DNA from: Syntrophomonadaceae bacterium | Lineage (GTDB): Bacteria > Bacillota > Dethiobacteria > DTU022 | Assembly (NCBI GenBank): GCA_003552365.1 | Contig: PUKR01000021.1 | Location: 1-6,746, forward strand | Direction: 5' to 3' | DNA length: 6,746 bases | Part shown: piece by piece, positions 1 to 5,746 of the stretch | Layout: every line of letters starts with the position of its first letter | How positions within the stretch are numbered: the stretch's first letter is position 1 | Program-made: the position numbers and the translations under genes | The notes under the pieces: model-generated | Seen by the model: the letters and a program-made list of their open reading frames with translations, nothing else | Told to the model about the DNA's origin: nothing | The model's database searches: none

Positions 1-117
1 GAGGTCGATCGCCGCGTCCGCGTCGCTCGCGGCGCCCGTCAGCGCGCCGCGGGTCGGCCGGGGCCGAAGGTCGCGGGAGACGTGACGGCGGGCCGGGCTG
101 TCATCGGAGACGGTCAC
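1..117 (-). CDS. Unknown protein, N-terminal 39 codons (cut by left edge)
   Basis: Only the start of this gene is in the window. It opens with a GTG at 117-115, preceded by a strong GGAGGAGG six bases upstream, and reads MTVSDDSPARRHVSRDLRPR and then on to the edge without a stop. It begins 15 bases after the stop of the 292-residue gene, so the two are almost certainly co-transcribed. The visible part is polar and rich in Arg, Asp and Ala, with no recognisable domain. Its place after the capsid gene and a virion-associated gene is where phages of this type usually encode a head-tail connector (adaptor), but that is inference from gene order only. Its start lies in a module nearly identical to the one at the start of the preceding gene. 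Confidence 0.7.
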   Translation of the reverse strand, partial: MTVSDDSPARRHVSRDLRPRPTRGALTGAASDADAAIDL

Positions 118-144
118 GGTGTCCCTCCTCCGCTAAGGGGCGCC
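114..144 (-). repeat. Leader module C, copy 1 (pairs with 1008-1038)
   Basis: This 31-base block matches 1008-1038 at 29 of 31 positions in the same orientation. Read on the minus strand it holds GGCGCCCC, a TAG, the GGAGGAGG ribosome-binding site, ACACC and the GTG start plus the next two bases. In this copy the left part is coding: it supplies the last codons and the TAG stop of the 292-residue gene. The right part starts the gene at 117. Confidence 0.85.
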
Positions 145-1011
145 GGCGGGCGACGCCGGGTCGGGAACGTCGGGCGCGTTGACGAGGACGGCGGCGGCGC
201 CGACGTCCCAGCCGACGGCGTAGGTCCGCATCGCGTACACCCCGACGGTGTTATCGCGGCGGTTCAGCCACTCGTCGCGGTCGGGGCCGACCCATACCTC
301 GGAGCGGCGGATACGCGGCCGCGGCGTCGCGTACAGCCACGCCTCGCCGGAGCCGGCGGCGCTCGGCCCGTGTCCGTCGCGGACCGCGAGGTCGTAGCCG
401 GCGCCGGCGGCGATCCCCGTCCCGAGGACCGTCTCGATCCGCTCGCCGTCGCGGCGGACCTGTCCGCGGTCGAGGGCGTAGGGGACGATGACGCGGGGGA
501 CGTGCAGGACGCCGGGCGAGTGATGCGACGCGGCGAGCCACGACTCCAGCAGGGCGATGCCCTCGGGGACGTCGACGGCGGTCCCGCCGGTGAGGTCGGT
601 CGCGTCCGACAGGGTCGGGGCGACCTCGGCGGCGCCGGAAGCGATCGCGTACTCGACGGCGCGTTCCTCGCCTCCGCGGAGGTGCTCGCGGGCGCGCGCC
701 TGCCAATCGTCGCGGGGTCGGGTCGCGACGCCGGGGCCGGAGTAGGCGCCGACGACGACGAACGGTGTCACGGTGACGTCAGCGACGTCGCACGCGTCGA
801 TCGGGTCGAGGGGCCATCCGTCGCGGTTCGAGACGTCGCAGGCGATGTCGGCGATGCCGGCGGCGGCGCCGGGGTACGGCTCCCATTCGACGCCGGCCTC
901 GACGCGGTCGAACGTCTCCGGGCTCGCGGAGACGCTGAACAAGCCGAACCGGTGACGCTGCACCGATGGCGCGTCGACGTAGACGGGCGGGGCGATGCCG
1001 GTCGCTGTCAC
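133..1011 (-). CDS. Conserved phage head-associated protein downstream of capsid gene (292 aa)
   Basis: The start is GTG at 1011-1009 with GGAGGAGG six bases upstream, and the stop is TAG at 135-133. The protein reads as a folded, soluble, mixed alpha/beta protein without signal peptide or membrane helix. It has a VYVDAPSVQRHRFGLFSV-type start (about residues 10-27), a Trp/Arg-rich helical stretch around 103-121, and a C-terminal half with GEAWLYATP (222-230), RIRRSEVWVGP (233-243) and YAMRTYAVGWDV (259-270). I recall proteins of similar length and pattern (a GLFSV start, a late LYATG/LRRS..W segment) directly after the major capsid gene in actinobacteriophages, mostly called hypothetical. 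That resemblance is from memory. The position between capsid and the next head-tail gene suggests a virion or connector-region role. It has only two Cys (58 and 74), which could form a pair. No enzymatic motif was seen. Confidence 0.8.
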   Translation of the reverse strand: MTATGIAPPVYVDAPSVQRHRFGLFSVSASPETFDRVEAGVEWEPYPGAAAGIADIACDVSNRDGWPLDPIDACDVADVTVTPFVVVGAYSGPGVATRPRDDWQARAREHLRGGEERAVEYAIASGAAEVAPTLSDATDLTGGTAVDVPEGIALLESWLAASHHSPGVLHVPRVIVPYALDRGQVRRDGERIETVLGTGIAAGAGYDLAVRDGHGPSAAGSGEAWLYATPRPRIRRSEVWVGPDRDEWLNRRDNTVGVYAMRTYAVGWDVGAAAVLVNAPDVPDPASPAGAP

Positions 1012-1038
1012 GGTGTACCTCCTCCGCTACGGGGCGCC
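1008..1038 (-). repeat. Leader module C, copy 2 (pairs with 114-144)
   Basis: This is the second copy of the 31-base block and contains the ribosome-binding site and GTG start of the 292-residue gene. Here the GGCGCCCC-TAG part is noncoding, because the capsid gene already stopped at 1086, and it overlaps the base of the 1034-1066 stem-loop. The two mismatches to the other copy fall just after the GGAGGAGG and just before the TAG. Confidence 0.85.
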
Positions 1039-1066
1039 CGCCCCGACGGTCGGCCGGGGCGGGCGC
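1034..1066 (-). terminator. Perfect 12-bp GC stem-loop after the capsid gene
   Basis: The arms 1034-1045 and 1055-1066 are exact reverse complements (12 bp, all G-C) around a 9-base loop. The hairpin begins 20 bases after the capsid stop codon and ends about 15 bases before the ribosome-binding site of the next gene. No U-run follows it in the direction of transcription, so it is not a textbook intrinsic terminator. It could give partial termination, act as a 3' stabiliser of the abundant capsid message, or be a processing site. The structure is seen directly; the role is inferred. Confidence 0.5.
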
Positions 1067-1085
1067 GTCGCCGTGTCAGCGTCCG

Positions 1086-2864
1086 CTAGGTCTCCTCGAC
1101 CGCGGTCCCGTCGCAGTCGATGTCGGTCGGGGCGCCGGTCGCGCCGCTCGCGCAGGTCGGCACGGTGATCTCCCGCGCGTCGTGACCGCGCTTCGCGACG
1201 AGGAACCCCTCCTCCGAGAACAGCGCCGTATAGTCGTTCGACCCGAACCGCTCGGAGTCGAACACGGCCTCAAGGGTGACGAGGTCCGCGTTGCCGCGAA
1301 CGAACGTGCCGGCCGCGTACATGAGCGCCTTGACCTCGGAGGGCCAGGCGGTGTAGGCGTCGGCGTCGGTCGTCGACGGGTCCTGATAGTTGTAGACGAA
1401 CTGCGGGCTGACGCCGCGGGTCGCCATCCACTCGTCGATCGCCGCGTCGGTGACGTTGACGAGGTCGACGCCCATCCGGCGCGACAGGTCGGACCGGATC
1501 ATCTCGCGAGCCCAGTAGGGGAGGACGACCTCGATCGTCGCGTCCCGCGGCATCCGGTGCTTGCTCCGGTAGTGCTCCGCCTGCAAGCCGATGCCGGTGA
1601 GGAGCGGGGCGGCGGCGCCGACCTGATCCGCCGGCATCGTCACGGACGTGGCCTCGCCCTGCATGTCGGTGATGATCTGCCCGGCGATCCGGTGCTCGTG
1701 CGCGATGAGCGAGCCGGCGAGGACGCGCTCGGTGAGTTCGGGGAACGCCCGGTTCTGCAGGATCCCGGCGACGATGTTCACGCCGGCGACCTTGAGCCGG
1801 TCATCGGAGAACGGCGGACAGTCGATGCGCTGCACGGGCTTGTCGCCGCTGTCGCCGTCGTAGTTCCCGTCGATGGCGGCGTCCTCGTCGAACAGGAACC
1901 CCTCATCGGAGAACAGCGACCCGAAGTCGGGGCCGGGCGAGTGCTGAATGCCGCCGCGCTCGACGCCGATCTCGGGAAGGTCGATGAGCCCGTCGGACCC
2001 TTCGAGTTGCATCAGGTCGTACATCGTCTCGCTCGGGGCGCACCAGCCGCCGGAGGCGACAAGGCTCCCGCCGGGGAGGGTCCGCTCGTTCGCGGCGCGG
2101 GCGAGGACGTCGTCGGCGGACGTCGAGTCGGACGCGGTGAGCCCTTCGGGGTAGGTGCGCCGGATCGACAGGACCGACAGGGAGCGGGGCCGGTGGCCTC
2201 CGCCGGCGGCGCGGCGGAGGAGCCCGTCGGCGATGTCGCGGAGCGACGCCGAGTCGGAACCGCCGGTCGGGGCGGGGAGGTCTCCGCCGGCGACGAGGGT
2301 CGCGCGGCCGCGGCCCGTGTCGTCGCCGGTGTCGCGAGGCGCGGAGGCGCGCTGACGCGACCGGACGCTCGGGACGCTGATCGACCGGGGAGCCGGTCGA
2401 CGCGACGACGCGGCGACGGGCTCGGGGGCGGGCTCGGCGGTCGCCTCCGCGGGCTCCTCGGCGGGCTGCTCCGCGGTCGTCTCCGCGGTCGCCTCGACGG
2501 GCTCCTCGCCGTCGTCGCCCTCGGCGTCCGCGTCGTCCTCGGAGCCGTGAACGCGGTTCGCGAGTTCGGCGGCCGCCTCGGCGTTCCGGGCGCGCTCCTC
2601 GGCGCGACGGTTCTGCTCGCCGGCGATCGCGTCGGCGGCGTCGGCGAGCGCCTGCATCGTCTCGACGTCGCTGTCGGACGGCGCCTCGGCGCCCTCGTAG
2701 AGACGGTCGAACGCGTCGACGGCCTGCTGCCGGAGCGCGTCGAGGTCGCCGTCGTCGAGTTCGGTCAAGTCCTCGGGGAGCGTGAACGTCTCGGGCTCGT
2801 CATCGGACGCGTCGTCGAACGCGGTGGCGAGCCGGACGAGCCGCTCGGTGTTGTGAGCGTCCAT
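1086..2864 (-). CDS. Major capsid protein, HK97 fold, with N-terminal scaffold domain (592 aa)
   Basis: The start is ATG at 2864-2862, with GGAGG seven bases upstream; the stop is TAG at 1088-1086. Residues about 31-107 look like the scaffold (delta-like) domain of actinobacteriophage capsid proteins: an LDALRQQAVDAFDRLYEG helix, then ALADAADAIAGEQNRRAEE. A very acidic Ala/Glu/Pro linker (about 108-150) and a basic Ser/Arg segment (155-190) follow. The HK97-like core begins near 255, with GGWCAPSETMYDL (272-284), RGGIQHSPGPDF (303-314), CPPFSDDRLKVAGV (349-362), ILQNRAFPE (368-376), PYWAREMIRSDLSRRMGVD (449-467), GVSPQFVYNYQD (484-495) and YTALFSEEGFLVAKRGHDAR (545-564). These match the capsid family I know from actinobacteriophages. 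The shell should assemble from this precursor, and the upstream protease should then remove the N-terminal part; the cut site was not identified. I count 111 Asp/Glu and only 5 Lys. A terminator-like hairpin and a probable own leader lie upstream. Confidence 0.95.
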   Translation of the reverse strand: MDAHNTERLVRLATAFDDASDDEPETFTLPEDLTELDDGDLDALRQQAVDAFDRLYEGAEAPSDSDVETMQALADAADAIAGEQNRRAEERARNAEAAAELANRVHGSEDDADAEGDDGEEPVEATAETTAEQPAEEPAEATAEPAPEPVAASSRRPAPRSISVPSVRSRQRASAPRDTGDDTGRGRATLVAGGDLPAPTGGSDSASLRDIADGLLRRAAGGGHRPRSLSVLSIRRTYPEGLTASDSTSADDVLARAANERTLPGGSLVASGGWCAPSETMYDLMQLEGSDGLIDLPEIGVERGGIQHSPGPDFGSLFSDEGFLFDEDAAIDGNYDGDSGDKPVQRIDCPPFSDDRLKVAGVNIVAGILQNRAFPELTERVLAGSLIAHEHRIAGQIITDMQGEATSVTMPADQVGAAAPLLTGIGLQAEHYRSKHRMPRDATIEVVLPYWAREMIRSDLSRRMGVDLVNVTDAAIDEWMATRGVSPQFVYNYQDPSTTDADAYTAWPSEVKALMYAAGTFVRGNADLVTLEAVFDSERFGSNDYTALFSEEGFLVAKRGHDAREITVPTCASGATGAPTDIDCDGTAVEET

Positions 2865-2889
2865 CCCTGATCCTCCGTAGGGGTCGGGG

Positions 2890-2910
2890 ACGCTCGGCCC
2901 TACCGCCAGC
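2890..2910 (-). repeat. Leader module R, copy 1 (capsid leader; pairs with 5682-5702)
   Basis: This 21-base block matches 5682-5702 at 20 positions, with 16 in a row identical. On the minus strand the identical core reads GCTGGCGGTAGGGCCG. It lies about 25 bases before the capsid start, and a TACnCT hexamer lies 10-15 bases further upstream in both copies. It could be an operator, part of the promoter's initial transcribed region, or an RNA-binding site. Confidence 0.75.
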
Positions 2911-2951
2911 AGCGACCTCGCGGGCAGCGTAGCACGACCGGTAGGCACGGA

Positions 2952-2979
2952 AAGGGGAGGCCGACGCGGGCCTCCCCTT
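2952..2979 (-). terminator. Intrinsic-terminator-like hairpin before the capsid gene
   Basis: The arms 2952-2962 and 2969-2979 are exact reverse complements (11 bp, AAGGGGAGGCC type) around a 6-base loop. On the minus strand the 3' arm runs CCTCCCCTT and is followed by one more T, giving a short T-run. It sits 32 bases after the stop of the 71-residue gene. This is the best terminator candidate in the window. On the plus strand no gene would use it. Confidence 0.6.
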
Positions 2980-3011
2980 ACCGTTGGCGCGAACAAGGAG
3001 TAGCGGGGAGG

Positions 3012-3227
3012 CTAGCCGGCGGCGGCGGGGCGCGTCAACGGGTCGAGGTCGGCGGGGTCGACCATCGCGGTACGGGTCGTTCCGGCGACGCGGACGTAGA
3101 GGGTGCCGTCGTAGTCGGTGTCGTCGAGGACGACGACGGGCTCGCCGCGGAACACGTGGTAAGCCTTCGCGTAGCGGGATCCGATCCGGTACGTCGTCCG
3201 GAGCCGCGCGCGGTCGCCTGTCATCAT
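3012..3227 (-). CDS. Small unknown protein, possibly an SH3-like beta fold (71 aa)
   Basis: The start is ATG at 3227-3225, seven bases after GGAGGG; a second ATG follows directly, so the protein begins MMTGDRARLRTTYRIGSR. The stop is TAG at 3014-3012. The middle is strongly strand-forming (GEPVVVLDDTDYDGTLYVRV, residues 28-47), ending in VDPADLDPL, a pattern that fits a small beta-barrel. That is a guess from residue pattern, not a recognised family. It has no Cys and no membrane segment. It sits between the protease block and the capsid gene, and is followed by the terminator-like hairpin. Its leader is identical over 23 bases to that of the Cys-rich gene at 6234, and both proteins carry RTTY near the N-terminus. 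Confidence 0.75.
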   Translation of the reverse strand: MMTGDRARLRTTYRIGSRYAKAYHVFRGEPVVVLDDTDYDGTLYVRVAGTTRTAMVDPADLDPLTRPAAAG

Positions 3228-3245
3228 CGGGTGTCCCTCCCGTAG
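3223..3245 (-). repeat. Leader module L, copy 1 (pairs with 6230-6252)
   Basis: Twenty-three bases are identical to 6230-6252 in the same orientation. On the minus strand the block runs from CTACGGGAGGGACACCCG into the ATG start codon, so it contains the whole ribosome-binding site, its spacer and the start of the 71-residue gene. Confidence 0.9.
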
Positions 3246-3366
3246 CGCTGTCGTGACGGGTGCCCGCGCCGCGCCGCGTCGCCTTCCCCTAGTCGACGCG
3301 ACGCGACGCAGACGCCGGGGAGCCTAGCGGCCCGGCCGGCGTCCCTCTACCGGTCGTATGCGACCG
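3246..3366 (-). other. Noncoding gap with stem-loops between CNCGK gene and 71-aa gene
   Basis: No gene is visible here. In transcription order from 3366 there is a stretch with CGACCGGTAG, then an 8-bp perfect inverted repeat with arms 3336-3343 and 3311-3318 around a 17-base loop. A less perfect one follows, 10 of 11 positions, with arms 3294-3304 and 3271-3281. Neither is followed by a U-run. They could slow or end transcription after the small CNCGK gene, or simply reflect the repetitive CGTCG composition. No convincing -10 box was found. Confidence 0.4.
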
Positions 3367-3528
3367 CTAGCGGCGCGTGTCGGGAGGGCGGCGGCGGACG
3401 AGTTCGCCGCGGCCGAGTTTCCGGCGGCGAGCCTCGGCGCGCGCCTTCGACGTGTAGGTCTCGCGGCGCCCGTCGACGCGAAGTTCCCACGCCTCGGCGG
3501 CGCGGCGCTTCCCGCAGTTACAGCCCAC
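3367..3528 (-). CDS. Small CNCGK-motif phage protein (53 aa)
   Basis: The start is GTG at 3528-3526, five bases after GGAG, and the stop is TAG at 3369-3367. The gene overlaps the end of the protease gene by 11 bases, so translation is probably coupled. The product begins VGCNCGKRRAAEAWELRVDG (first residue read as Met) and continues with ETYTSKARAEARRRK and a basic tail. Tiny proteins starting MGCNCGK, followed by a short strand with a Tyr/Thr turn and an alpha helix, are common in actinobacteriophage head regions between protease and capsid genes. This is from memory and their function is unknown to me. The C-x-C pair could bind a metal. Longer upstream starts in this frame exist but would lie inside the protease gene and read as Arg/Pro/Ser-rich nonsense. 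Confidence 0.8.
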   Translation of the reverse strand: MGCNCGKRRAAEAWELRVDGRRETYTSKARAEARRRKLGRGELVRRRPPDTRR

Positions 3529-5665
3529 GGCGACTCCGATGCTGTCCCGTCCGGGCTCGCGCGGAGGCGGCGAGGACGCGGCGGCGGGCGGCGGCGGCCC
3601 GGCCGGCGCGGTCCGCCTCGGCGCGCGCTTCGCTGTCGAGGAGCCGGCGGAGGCGCCGCCGGTCGTCGGACGATAGGTCGGCGTCGCGGCGTGCGGGCTC
3701 GTCGCGGACGACGCCGGCGGCCTGAAGGCTCGCGACGCGACCGGAGGCGACGCGGGCGCGCGGGATCGGGAAGCCGGGGTTATTGACGGCGAGCGCGTGG
3801 ACGAGTTCGAGGCTCCGGCCGACGCGCCGCCAATCGCCGGACAGCGGGGAGGCGCGGAGGTCGCGGAGCGTCGCCTCGTCGACGTTCGGGCGGACGGCGC
3901 CGGCGACGTAGATCCCGTGCGCGTCCTCGCCGGCGACGACGTCAGCGACGGCGCGGCCCGTGTCCTCGTAGTGCGCCGCGGCGGCGGCGGCGCCGAGTTT
4001 CCGGCCGGCGTGATCGGTCGCGAGGGTGATCCGGCCGGCGGGGACGCGGCCGCCGTCGGCGGTGACGACCTCGCCGGTGTGGAACCACGCGTAGCCGGTC
4101 GGGCTCGATGGCGGGGAGACGCAGCCGTCGTAGGCGGTATGACAGGTCCCCCAGGCGGCGAGATGCCCGTAGACGCGGCCATCGTCGGTGACGGTCAGCG
4201 GGGTCGGCTCGGTGAGGCCGGGGTCGGCGAACCACTCCTCCGGCGGGCGGGCGGGGGCGCCGGACGCGGTGACAGCGTCGGCGCGCTCGGCCGGCCACTC
4301 GCCGTGCGTGTCGTGATACCAGGCGGCGCAGAACGCGCCGGGGTCGTCGACCTCGCCGGTCATCCGGTCGATGCACTCGGTCATCCCGTCGAACGGGAAC
4401 TCGCCGGGGTAGGCGAACGCCTCGACGCGCGCCTCCGCGAACGCGGGGACGTCGACGAGCGTCGCGGCGCGGAGCCGGCCCGACGTGATCGCGAGGAGTT
4501 CGTCGTCGGCGGACTCGCGGTGAACGATGACGCGGCCGTCGTCGGCGCGCTCCGGCTCGGGTTCGTCGTCCGGGTCGACGGGCGCCTCGTCGTCGTCGGG
4601 CTCCTCGGCGAGCGCGCTGTCGGGGTCGGCGCGCACCTCGACGTCAGTGTCGTCGAGGTCGACGCTGACGCCGGTGAGGATCCCCTCGCGGACGAGGCGA
4701 TGCGCTTCCCGTCCGGCGTCGGATCCGGTGTCGAACCGGCCGCGGGCGTAGAGGGTGTCGCCGTCGCGCCACACCTCGTCGATGGTCCCGACGACGCGGG
4801 CTCCGTCGTGCCCGTCGTGCTCCTCGGCGGCCCATCGGAGCGGGAGCGGGAGGCTGTCCTCGTCCCAGCGGATCGCGTCGCGGTCGAACACTCGGCCGTC
4901 GCCGGTCGGGGTTCCCTCGACGGCGAGGACGCCTTCCCAGCCTCCGTCGGCGGACGTCTCGGCGGACACGTCGCCTCCGTCGGGCTCCGCCGGCTCCGCG
5001 GCGTCGGCAGGCTCGCTGTCCTCGGCGGTCTCGTCGTACGCCTTCCGCTTCCGGTCGCGGTAGCGGGCCGCCTCCTCGCGGAGCGCGCGCGGGACGACCG
5101 CGCGGATCCGCCGCGAGGACGCTTCCAGAGCCGCGTCTGCCGGCTCGGCGCCGTCCTCCGGGGTGTCGGCCCCTCCGCCGGTTTCCAGGGCGATCTCGCG
5201 GCGCTCAGCGCCGTACAGGACGGCGACGCGGTCGAGGGTGATCGGGCCGACCCGGTCGCGGAGGTCGCCCTCGTCGACTTCGTGTCCCTCCGAGCCGTAC
5301 GCGAGCGTCATGTGCGGCACCCACGTCGGGTGCTCGGACTCGTCGCCGACGCCTTCGAGGACGCGGCCGCGGAGGACCGTCAGGTCCTCCCCCTCGACGA
5401 GGAGCGCGCGGGCGTCGTCGCCCTCCGGGTCGAGGCGGATCGTTCCGGCGGCGCGAACCTCGCGGGGACCGAGCCCGTCGACAGCGGCCGTAAGGTCGGC
5501 TTCGAGTTCGTCGGCCGACGCGGGCGGCGCGAGCCCGTCGTCGTCGAGGGTTCCGAGCCAGGCGAGCGTGACGTGCAGGTCGTCGGCGGGGACGCCTCCG
5601 TCGACGGCGAGGCCGTCGGCTTCGTCGGCGGCGGGGAGGGCGACGATGACGACGCTATCGGGCAT
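3518..5665 (-). CDS. 2H phosphoesterase-prohead protease fusion (capsid maturation protease, 715 aa)
   Basis: The start is ATG at 5665-5663, five bases after GGAGG; the stop is TAA at 3520-3518. Residues 1-160 form a 2H phosphoesterase domain: VVIVALP (5-11), LHVTLAWLG (30-38) and PHMTLAYG (117-124) supply the two HxT motifs (His31, His118). A basic helix (185-210) and an acidic linker follow. Residues about 240-415 match an HK97-family prohead protease: GWEGVLAVEGTPTGDGRVFD (242-261), LPLRW then EEHDGHDG with candidate catalytic His283 or His286, GILTGVSVDLDD with Ser334, and ATLVDVPAFAEARV (401-413). Residues 424-468 hold a two-Cys segment (Cys431, Cys446). Residues 485-640 match the C-terminal region known from actinobacteriophage proteases (HLAAWGTCH, FHTGEVVTADGG, ITLATDHA, AGEDAHGIYVAGAVRP). 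A charged helical tail ends it. The protease should cleave the capsid scaffold domain. The 2H domain's substrate is unknown. Confidence 0.9.
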   Translation of the reverse strand: MPDSVVIVALPAADEADGLAVDGGVPADDLHVTLAWLGTLDDDGLAPPASADELEADLTAAVDGLGPREVRAAGTIRLDPEGDDARALLVEGEDLTVLRGRVLEGVGDESEHPTWVPHMTLAYGSEGHEVDEGDLRDRVGPITLDRVAVLYGAERREIALETGGGADTPEDGAEPADAALEASSRRIRAVVPRALREEAARYRDRKRKAYDETAEDSEPADAAEPAEPDGGDVSAETSADGGWEGVLAVEGTPTGDGRVFDRDAIRWDEDSLPLPLRWAAEEHDGHDGARVVGTIDEVWRDGDTLYARGRFDTGSDAGREAHRLVREGILTGVSVDLDDTDVEVRADPDSALAEEPDDDEAPVDPDDEPEPERADDGRVIVHRESADDELLAITSGRLRAATLVDVPAFAEARVEAFAYPGEFPFDGMTECIDRMTGEVDDPGAFCAAWYHDTHGEWPAERADAVTASGAPARPPEEWFADPGLTEPTPLTVTDDGRVYGHLAAWGTCHTAYDGCVSPPSSPTGYAWFHTGEVVTADGGRVPAGRITLATDHAGRKLGAAAAAAHYEDTGRAVADVVAGEDAHGIYVAGAVRPNVDEATLRDLRASPLSGDWRRVGRSLELVHALAVNNPGFPIPRARVASGRVASLQAAGVVRDEPARRDADLSSDDRRRLRRLLDSEARAEADRAGRAAAARRRVLAASARARTGQHRSRRGL

Positions 5666-5681
5666 GACTGCCTCCGCGGGT

Positions 5682-5702
5682 ACGCCCGGCCCTACCGCCA
5701 GC
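5682..5702 (-). repeat. Leader module R, copy 2 (protease leader; pairs with 2890-2910)
   Basis: This is the second copy of the 21-base block found in the capsid leader, with the 16-base core at 5687-5702. It lies 16 bases upstream of the protease start, just before the CGCGGAGG ribosome-binding site. An imperfect inverted repeat, CTAGCCGC against GCGGTAG, overlaps its upstream edge. Confidence 0.75.
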
Positions 5703-5746
5703 GGCTAGCGCGAGGGTAACAGCCGGGCGCCGCGGCCCGTCGTCGG
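5703..5746 (-). promoter_or_regulatory. Gap before the protease leader, weak promoter candidate
   Basis: This stretch lies between the stop of the 73-residue gene and the repeated block before the protease gene. It contains a -10-like TACCCT at 5718-5713, ten bases upstream of the repeat, echoing TACGCT in the capsid leader. No clear -35 was seen. Promoter function is inferred only from the parallel arrangement. Confidence 0.2.

Larger units (their letters stand above)
2865..3011 (-). promoter_or_regulatory. Leader region of the capsid gene, possible promoter
   Basis: This 147-base noncoding gap separates the 71-residue gene from the capsid gene. In transcription order it holds the hairpin at 2979-2952, a -10-like TACGCT at 2931-2926 (with only a weak TTTCCG 16 bases upstream as a -35), the repeated block at 2910-2890, and the CTACGGAGG ribosome-binding site seven bases before the ATG. 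A terminator followed by a fresh promoter would let the capsid gene be expressed at its own, higher level. The arrangement is visible; promoter activity is inferred, and the -35 match is poor. Confidence 0.3.

Noticed and set aside
82..1089. Plus-strand open frame of 335 codons
   Set aside because: It is antisense to the 292-residue gene, which has a strong start signal and family resemblance; this frame is Gly/Arg/Asp/Val-rich filler.
966..2870. Long plus-strand open frame of 634 codons opposite the capsid gene
   Set aside because: It is antisense to a recognised capsid gene, is Gly/Arg/Val-rich and low in complexity, and has no ribosome-binding site. Long open antisense frames are expected at this GC content.
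2865..2996. In-frame 44-codon N-terminal extension of the capsid protein, starting at 2996
   Set aside because: The extension runs through the terminator-like hairpin and the repeated leader, lacks a ribosome-binding site, and reads Pro/Arg-rich. The ATG at 2864 has GGAGG at the right distance.
3529..4182. Longer version of the CNCGK gene, starting at 4182
   Set aside because: The added part lies wholly inside the protease gene and reads as Pro/Ser/Arg-rich nonsense. The GTG at 3528 has a good ribosome-binding site and gives the known CNCGK start.
3797..5719. Long plus-strand open frame of 640 codons opposite the protease gene
   Set aside because: It mirrors the codon pattern of the protease gene and has no recognisable domain or ribosome-binding site; it is a composition shadow.
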